A stretch of DNA of 9,289 bases, from positions 1 to 9,289 of the forward strand of contig JACCTK010000254.1 in assembly GCA_013812465.1 (NCBI GenBank). The letters are read 5' to 3'. Below are positions 5,922 through 9,289 of this stretch, piece after piece. The DNA is from Actinomycetota bacterium (lineage in GTDB: Bacteria; Actinomycetota; Thermoleophilia; Gaiellales; Gaiellaceae). Positions within the stretch are counted from its first letter, which is position 1; each line of letters begins with the position of its first letter. The notes under the pieces are model-generated. The model worked only from the letters and a program-made list of their open reading frames with translations. It had not been told where the DNA came from and made no database searches. The translations under genes were made by a program, and so were the position numbers.

Positions 5922-7526
5922 TCACTCCGCGACCACGAGCAGGGAGTAATGCGGCTGTCCGCCATTGTGTGGCTCGATCTCCACATCCGGATGCTCGTGC
6001 CGGAGCGCGGCCACGAGCTCGTCGAGCGGTGGCGCATCCTCGCCCGCGAGCAGGGCCAGCCACTCCCGCTCGCCGTCGAGAACGCGAGCGACGACGTCTC
6101 TGACAACCGCATCGAAATCCTCGTCGGCGACGACTGCGGAGTCGTTCACGAGCCCGAGATAGGCGCCCTTGCGGATCGAGATGCCGTCGAGCGTGGCGTC
6201 GCGCGAGGCGATGGTCACCTCGCCCGTCGCCACCGACGCCAGCGCCTCGAGCATTGCGGCCTCGTTCTCCTCGGGCGAGAGCGTCGGGATGTAGCGCGCG
6301 ACGGCGGCAAAGCCGGCCTGCACGGAGCGGGACGGAACCACGCGCACGGGCTTCGAGCTGAGGCCAGCCGCCTGTTCCGCCGTCGAGATGACGTTCGAGT
6401 TGTTCGGGAGGACGATCACCTCCGCAGCCGGCGTCGCCTCGATCGCCTCGACGATCTCGGCCGCGGAGGGGTTCATCGTCTGGCCCCCCTCGATAACTCT
6501 TGTCGCGCCGTATTGCTCGAAGAGCCGGCGGTTGCCGAGGCCCGGGCAGACAGCGACGAGTCCTGTCTCGAGCGTGGTCAGCGCCGGCAGGGGGCTCAGG
6601 TTGGCGGCTTCGGAGAGACGGTCCTCACGCTCCGAGGTCTGGACGTGCATGTTCGCGATCTCGACGCCTTCGATCGCGCCGACCGCGATCCCCGCCGAGA
6701 GGGCGAGCCCGGGATCGTCCGTGTGAACGTGCACCTTGAGCGCAGTCTCGTCGCCAACCACGAGGAGAGAGTCCCCGAGCGGCTCGAGCGCGCTCTCCAG
6801 GGCGATCTGGTCGAGTCTCTCCCCTTCGACGACGAACACCGTGCAATACCGGTAGGCCGACAGCTCCAAGTGAATCGCGTCGAACCCCGGCGCCTCGCTT
6901 GCGACCGGCGCATCCGGGAGCGCCTCGCCGGCCATACCGAGCGCGAGCCCCCGCGTGATCTCGACAAGCCCGGCTCCTCCCGCGTCCACCACTCCGGCAT
7001 CGCGAAGGACGTCCAGCATCTCGGGCGTGCGGGCGACCGCGTCCTCCCCGCGGGCAAGCACCGCCGCCAGGAGCATCGGGGGCGAAAGGCGCCGGTTCTC
7101 TTTCCGCTCCCCCTCCTCGGCCATCTCGCGGATGACGGTGAGCATCGTTCCCTCGACGGGGCGCTTGACGGCCCGATAAGCGGCATCGCTGGCGCCGCGA
7201 AACGCACGGCGAAGGCGGGGAGTGCTCACGTCATCGGATCGGGCGAGCACGTCGACGAAGCCGCGAACGATCTGGGAGAAGATCACACCCGAGTTTCCTC
7301 GTGCGCCCATCAGCGCCGCGCGCGATAGCTCCTTCGCGACGGCTTCGCTCCCCTCCGCGGTCGAGCGGTCGAGTGTCTCGACGATCGAGCGCAACGTCAG
7401 CACGAGATTGGTGCCCGTGTCGCCGTCGGGCACCGGGTACACGTTCAGGTCGTCGATGCGCTGTCGATGCGCCTCGAGGTTCTGGAGCGCCGCACGGGTG
7501 ACTTCGCGCACGATCTCGAGCTGCAT
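5922..7526 (-). CDS. fakA: Fatty acid kinase catalytic subunit FakA (DAK/DhaL family)
   Basis: FakA phosphorylates fatty acids bound to a DegV/FakB partner. The 534 aa match the family (about 550). The N-terminal DhaL-type kinase domain (about 1-200) has 'NVYPVPDGDTGTN' (28-40, the Asp residues that bind Mg-ATP), 'GARGNSGVIFSQ' (74-85), 'EGTMLTVIRE' (125-134) and 'DAGVVDAGGAGL' (177-188). The middle domain shows 'YRYC' (Cys 228) and 'VHVHTDDPG' (His 266 and 268), the Cys/His set this family conserves. The C-terminal domain ('VCPGLGNRRLFEQYGATRVI', 'NNSNVI') follows. ATG 7526 gives the usual 'MQLEIVREV' start; an in-frame GTG at 7622 would add 32 residues encoded by the inserted element, and I reject it. 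No strong Shine-Dalgarno precedes the ATG, because the element has replaced the upstream coding sequence of the Asp23 gene. Confidence 0.93.
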   Translation of the reverse strand: MQLEIVREVTRAALQNLEAHRQRIDDLNVYPVPDGDTGTNLVLTLRSIVETLDRSTAEGSEAVAKELSRAALMGARGNSGVIFSQIVRGFVDVLARSDDVSTPRLRRAFRGASDAAYRAVKRPVEGTMLTVIREMAEEGERKENRRLSPPMLLAAVLARGEDAVARTPEMLDVLRDAGVVDAGGAGLVEITRGLALGMAGEALPDAPVASEAPGFDAIHLELSAYRYCTVFVVEGERLDQIALESALEPLGDSLLVVGDETALKVHVHTDDPGLALSAGIAVGAIEGVEIANMHVQTSEREDRLSEAANLSPLPALTTLETGLVAVCPGLGNRRLFEQYGATRVIEGGQTMNPSAAEIVEAIEATPAAEVIVLPNNSNVISTAEQAAGLSSKPVRVVPSRSVQAGFAAVARYIPTLSPEENEAAMLEALASVATGEVTIASRDATLDGISIRKGAYLGLVNDSAVVADEDFDAVVRDVVARVLDGEREWLALLAGEDAPPLDELVAALRHEHPDVEIEPHNGGQPHYSLLVVAE

Positions 7527-7693
7527 TAGGGGCCTGTCCGGGAAGTGGTCACGGTGGATGGCATATGAGAGGTGCCGGGAGGCAAGGACGCAGGGAGTGC
7601 CGATATGCAGGCATATCGGCACGACTGAGGACGCCGCATCGCGGTGCGTCGCATATGCCAGGTGCCCTGAGCCACTTTCCGGACAGGCCCCTA
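7527..7693. mobile_element. MITE-like fold-back element with terminal inverted repeats and TA duplication
   Basis: The element body is 7529-7691 (163 bp), flanked on both sides by TA (7527-7528 and 7692-7693). Its ends are inverted repeats: GGGGCCTGTCCGGGAAGTGG on the left, and the same with one mismatch (A for G at position 14) on the complement of the right end. Symmetry continues inward with GGCATATG at 7560-7567 mirrored by CATATGCC at 7652-7659. A perfect hairpin lies at the centre: GTGCCGATATGC-AG-GCATATCGGCAC (7597-7622). No transposase is encoded, so it would need to be moved in trans. A TA target fits the IS630/Tc1 group or some IS5-family elements; I cannot assign the family. It separates asp23 from fakA without damaging either frame. 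Confidence 0.85.
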
Positions 7694-8038
7694 ACGCCCG
7701 CGAACCTTGTCGATGTGGACTTCGAGCGCCGCGACCGGCAGCCCGATCATCCGCTCGAGCTCGTACAACACGCGAGCGCGCACGGCCGTGGCGACCTCGG
7801 CGAGCTTGAGGCCGCGCTCGACGACCACCCGAAGCTCGATCGCGAGCCCGTCCTCACGCCTTTGCACGTCGACACCCTTCTTGGCGCCCCACAGGCGTGA
7901 CCGGAAGCCCTGCCCGACGAGAGCTACGACGCCGTAGCTCTCCGCGGCCGAGTAGCGGACGATCTGCGCGACCGCCGCCTCGGAGACGACGACCTGGCCG
8001 AGCTCGGTCGACGCGAGGACGTGGTGGCCGCGTTCCAC
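7691..8038 (-). CDS. Asp23/Gls24 family envelope-stress protein
   Basis: A 115-aa member of the Asp23/Gls24 family (alkaline-shock or envelope-stress proteins). The conserved core is 'GQVVVSEAAVAQIVRYSAAE' (residues 14-33) and 'YGVVALVGQGF' (35-45), followed by a variable strand pair ('LAIELRVVVERGLKLAEVA') and the C-terminal 'LEVHIDKVRGR' strand. It has no signal peptide or membrane segment. The gene normally sits directly before fakA, as yloU does before yloV in Bacillus, and this context supports the call. GTG 8038 is the family-consistent start, without a visible Shine-Dalgarno. The stop is now TAG, whose last base comes from the inserted element; the reconstructed ancestral stop is TAA overlapping the fakA ATG. 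Confidence 0.88.
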   Translation of the reverse strand: MERGHHVLASTELGQVVVSEAAVAQIVRYSAAESYGVVALVGQGFRSRLWGAKKGVDVQRREDGLAIELRVVVERGLKLAEVATAVRARVLYELERMIGLPVAALEVHIDKVRGR

Positions 8039-8044
8039 GGCGCG

Positions 8045-8050
8045 AGCTTA
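8045..8050 (-). promoter_or_regulatory. Possible -10 box for the asp23-fakA operon
   Basis: TAAGCT on the minus strand fits the actinobacterial TANNNT -10 pattern and ends 6 nt before the GTG of the Asp23 gene, in an otherwise very GC-rich gap. Transcription would then begin at or beside the GTG, matching the absence of a Shine-Dalgarno. I see no convincing -35 box, and such short motifs arise by chance. Confidence 0.28.
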
Positions 8051-8064
8051 GTGGGAACCAGTTC

Positions 8065-8112
8065 GGAGGGGCGGCCTCGCCCTCCACGTCCGCCGACGAA
8101 CGCGGGCGAGGC
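8065..8112 (-). terminator. Stem-loops in the rpmB-asp23 gap, possible rpmB terminator
   Basis: A perfect 9-bp inverted repeat, GCCTCGCCC (8074-8082) against GGGCGAGGC (8104-8112), with a 21-nt loop, begins 8 nt beyond the rpmB stop in the direction of transcription. An alternative overlapping hairpin pairs GGAGGGGCG (8065-8073) with CGCCCTCC (8078-8085), with one bulged G. The two cannot form together. There is no T-tract, so this could be a terminator, an attenuator or only a consequence of high GC. Confidence 0.35.
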
Positions 8113-8120
8113 GAACCGCG

Positions 8121-8312
8121 CTAGAGCGCTTTTTGGACTTTGCCGGCCTTGAGGCAGCGCGTGCAGACATAAGCGCGCGTCGCGCGGCCCTCGAGCAGCA
8201 CCCGGACGCGCTGGAGGTTGGGATTGAAGCGGCGGCGCGTGGCCACCATCGAGTGACTCCGGTTGTTCCCGAAACCCGGCTTCTTCCCACAGATCGCGCA
8301 GACCTTGGACAT
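8121..8312 (-). CDS. rpmB: 50S ribosomal protein L28 (zinc-binding form)
   Basis: A 63-aa L28 protein of the large ribosomal subunit. It starts '[22 protein letters not shown]' without interruption, then '[14 protein letters not shown]' and '[18 protein letters not shown]'. Two CxxC pairs (C5/C8 and C50/C53) form the zinc ribbon of the C+ form, the version that many bacteria exchange for a cysteine-free paralogue under zinc shortage; no such paralogue is in the window. ATG 8312 fits the family start; an in-frame ATG at 8324 would add four residues. Neither has a Shine-Dalgarno. A TACCAT (8323-8328) could be a -10 box giving a very short leader. In Bacillus rpmB diverges from the asp23-fakA pair; here it points the same way. 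Confidence 0.95.
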   Translation of the reverse strand: MSKVCAICGKKPGFGNNRSHSMVATRRRFNPNLQRVRVLLEGRATRAYVCTRCLKAGKVQKAL

Positions 8313-8369
8313 GCGGCCGAGCATGGTACCGGGTGAAGCGGTGTCGTCGGCTGCCGTATCGTCGTAGGG

Positions 8370-8385
8370 GCCGGGCATGCCCGGC
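8370..8385 (-). terminator. Palindrome just after ribH, possible terminator
   Basis: GCCGGGCATGCCCGGC is a perfect 16-bp palindrome starting 2 nt beyond the ribH stop; as RNA it forms a 6-bp stem with a CATG loop. It fits the end of the riboflavin operon, but no T-tract follows. The rest of the 75-bp gap to rpmB shows only the weak -10 candidate noted under rpmB. Confidence 0.45.
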
Positions 8386-8387
8386 GT

Positions 8388-9224
8388 CTACCTGGACGCG
8401 GCCGCTCGCAGATGCGAGAATACGTCTGCCATCTCGAGCGCGCTCCGCACGGCCTCCGCGCCCTTCTCGACGCGCGGCTCGGCCTGCTCGACTCGATCGA
8501 GCGTGAGGAGGCCGAACGAGACGGGCACGCCCGTCTCGAGCGCGGCGAGCTGGAGCCCGCTCGCGGCCTCGCTCGCGACATAGTCGAAGTGCGGAGTGTC
8601 TCCGCGAATGACGCAGCCGAGGGCGACGATGCAGGCAAATCGGCGGGTCTTGGCGAGCGCCGTGGCGGCGACCGGGAGCTCGAACGCCCCAGGAACGACC
8701 ATGATCGTGATCGCGTCGCGGCGCACGCCCGCCGTCTCGAGCTCCTCGAGCGCACGGTCGAGAAGACGCGACGTGACGTTGCCGTTGAAGCGCGAGACGA
8801 CGATCCCCACCCCTCGCCGGCCGCCGTCGGCAACGCCCTCGAGAACCGCGTAGCCCTCGGGGATCTCGAGGTCGCCGGCGGCGTGCTCGAGTGACGGCGC
8901 TACCGCGATCGCGGCGCCGCCCTCAGCGCCGGGCTCCGGATCGGGCGGCTCGGAGTCGAGCCCGAACAGCTCCGGCTCCTGCTCGTCCGACTCGGGCTCG
9001 TTCGAATCGGGCTCGAGCAGCTCCGGATCCGTCTCGTGCTTGGCCTCCCCCTCGTAGGCGGGCGCCGCGATCGACCACGCCTCGGTCTCGTCCCGGCGTC
9101 CGGGACCGCCCGTCGCCTGACCTCCGGCTTCCGGCTCGTCGTTCGGCCGGCCCACCGCGCGCGGCCACTCCGAGAGGACGTTCTCGCTCGAGTCGTCGAT
9201 GTCGATGTCGCCGTCGCGGCTCAC
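8388..9224 (-). CDS. ribH: 6,7-dimethyl-8-ribityllumazine synthase with acidic N-terminal extension
   Basis: RibH joins 5-amino-6-ribitylaminouracil and dihydroxybutanone phosphate to give lumazine, the penultimate step of riboflavin synthesis; it usually assembles into pentamers or 60-subunit shells. Residues about 120-278 are a complete enzyme: 'VSRFNGNVTSRLL' (143-155), 'VPGAFELP' (177-184), 'GCVIRGDTPHFDYV' (203-216, with catalytic His 212) and 'LTLDRVEQAEPR' (240-251, with the phosphate-binding Arg 251). Residues 1-119 are extra: low-complexity and rich in Glu, Asp and Pro, especially 57-100. No ATG, GTG or TTG occurs between residue 24 and the enzyme domain, so the extension appears to be translated. 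GTG 9224 overlaps the upstream stop (GTGA), implying coupling within a riboflavin operon. Confidence 0.95.
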   Translation of the reverse strand: MSRDGDIDIDDSSENVLSEWPRAVGRPNDEPEAGGQATGGPGRRDETEAWSIAAPAYEGEAKHETDPELLEPDSNEPESDEQEPELFGLDSEPPDPEPGAEGGAAIAVAPSLEHAAGDLEIPEGYAVLEGVADGGRRGVGIVVSRFNGNVTSRLLDRALEELETAGVRRDAITIMVVPGAFELPVAATALAKTRRFACIVALGCVIRGDTPHFDYVASEAASGLQLAALETGVPVSFGLLTLDRVEQAEPRVEKGAEAVRSALEMADVFSHLRAAASR

Positions 9225-9289
9225 GTGTCGGTCTCTCTATCAGGCTCGGGCTCGAGGCGCGCGCCCTGGTGGTGCAGCTTCGTGATCGT
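9221..9289 (-). CDS. C-terminal end of an upstream riboflavin gene, possibly RibBA (partial)
   Basis: Only 22 residues are visible before TGA 9221-9223. The tail, 'ITKLHHQGARLEPEPDRETD', could align with the 'YL.TK....GH.L' ending of GTP cyclohydrolase II/RibBA proteins, with the Lys, Gly and Leu spacing conserved. Position supports this, because ribBA commonly lies directly before ribH in actinomycetes. The stop overlaps the ribH GTG by 4 bases. That a coding frame ends here is fairly likely; the product name is tentative. Confidence 0.45.
   Translation of the reverse strand, partial: TITKLHHQGARLEPEPDRETDT

Noticed and set aside
5906..6112. A 195-aa response regulator starting at 6112
   Set aside because: The added residues are fakA sequence in another phase; the Shine-Dalgarno and first receiver strand place the start at GTG 5905.
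5862..7328. A 488-codon open frame on the plus strand opposite fakA, and similar long plus-strand frames at 3561-4628, 2508-3500 and 4713-5735
   Set aside because: They mirror real minus-strand genes with full family motifs, have Arg/Asp-heavy compositions typical of GC-driven shadows, and show no recognisable domains.
7527..7622. A longer FakA starting at GTG 7622
   Set aside because: The extra 32 residues are encoded by the inserted inverted-repeat element and do not belong to the family; ATG 7526 matches the conserved N-terminus.

Overview
This window looks like a chromosomal segment of a high-GC actinomycete. The gene set and order (a SepIVA-like protein next to coaD, then rsmD, recG, and the DegV / DAK-kinase / Asp23 / rpmB block) is a core actinobacterial neighbourhood. 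By overall feel it resembles the deep-branching class Thermoleophilia, but that placement is inference. Apart from a gene fragment at the left edge, every gene lies on the minus strand, so the transcription order runs from right to left.

Right edge to about 8120: the last 22 codons of a probable riboflavin gene (RibBA-like) overlap ribH (lumazine synthase), which carries an unusual acidic N-terminal extension of about 120 residues. A perfect palindrome follows ribH, then rpmB (ribosomal protein L28, zinc-binding type). From 8120 to 4668 comes a probable fatty-acid-kinase operon: an Asp23/Gls24 protein, FakA (DhaL/DAK family), a stand-alone response-regulator receiver domain, and DegV (FakB-like fatty-acid-binding subunit). 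A compact inverted-repeat element (MITE-like, with TA duplication) sits exactly in the asp23-fakA junction, and removing it restores an overlapping TAATG stop/start.

From 4668 to 195 lie recG, a toxin-antitoxin pair (Phd/YefM-type antitoxin and PIN-domain VapC toxin), rsmD (16S rRNA methyltransferase), coaD (phosphopantetheine adenylyltransferase) and a SepIVA/DivIVA-like coiled-coil protein. vapC-rsmD and rsmD-coaD overlap by 4 bases, which implies translational coupling. A pair of 20-bp palindromes in mirrored orientation separates degV from recG. Both recG and vapC lack an ATG, GTG or TTG at the position their homology requires. A strong stem-loop between sepIVA and the convergent LysR-like fragment probably ends transcription from both sides.

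The ordinary content is housekeeping: CoA and riboflavin synthesis, ribosome assembly, DNA repair, fatty-acid activation and cell envelope/division. The accessory interest lies in two small repeat elements inserted at gene junctions, a toxin-antitoxin module lodged in a core operon, an isolated receiver domain between the two fatty-acid-kinase subunits, and the extended lumazine synthase. I did not find a clearly new multi-gene system.
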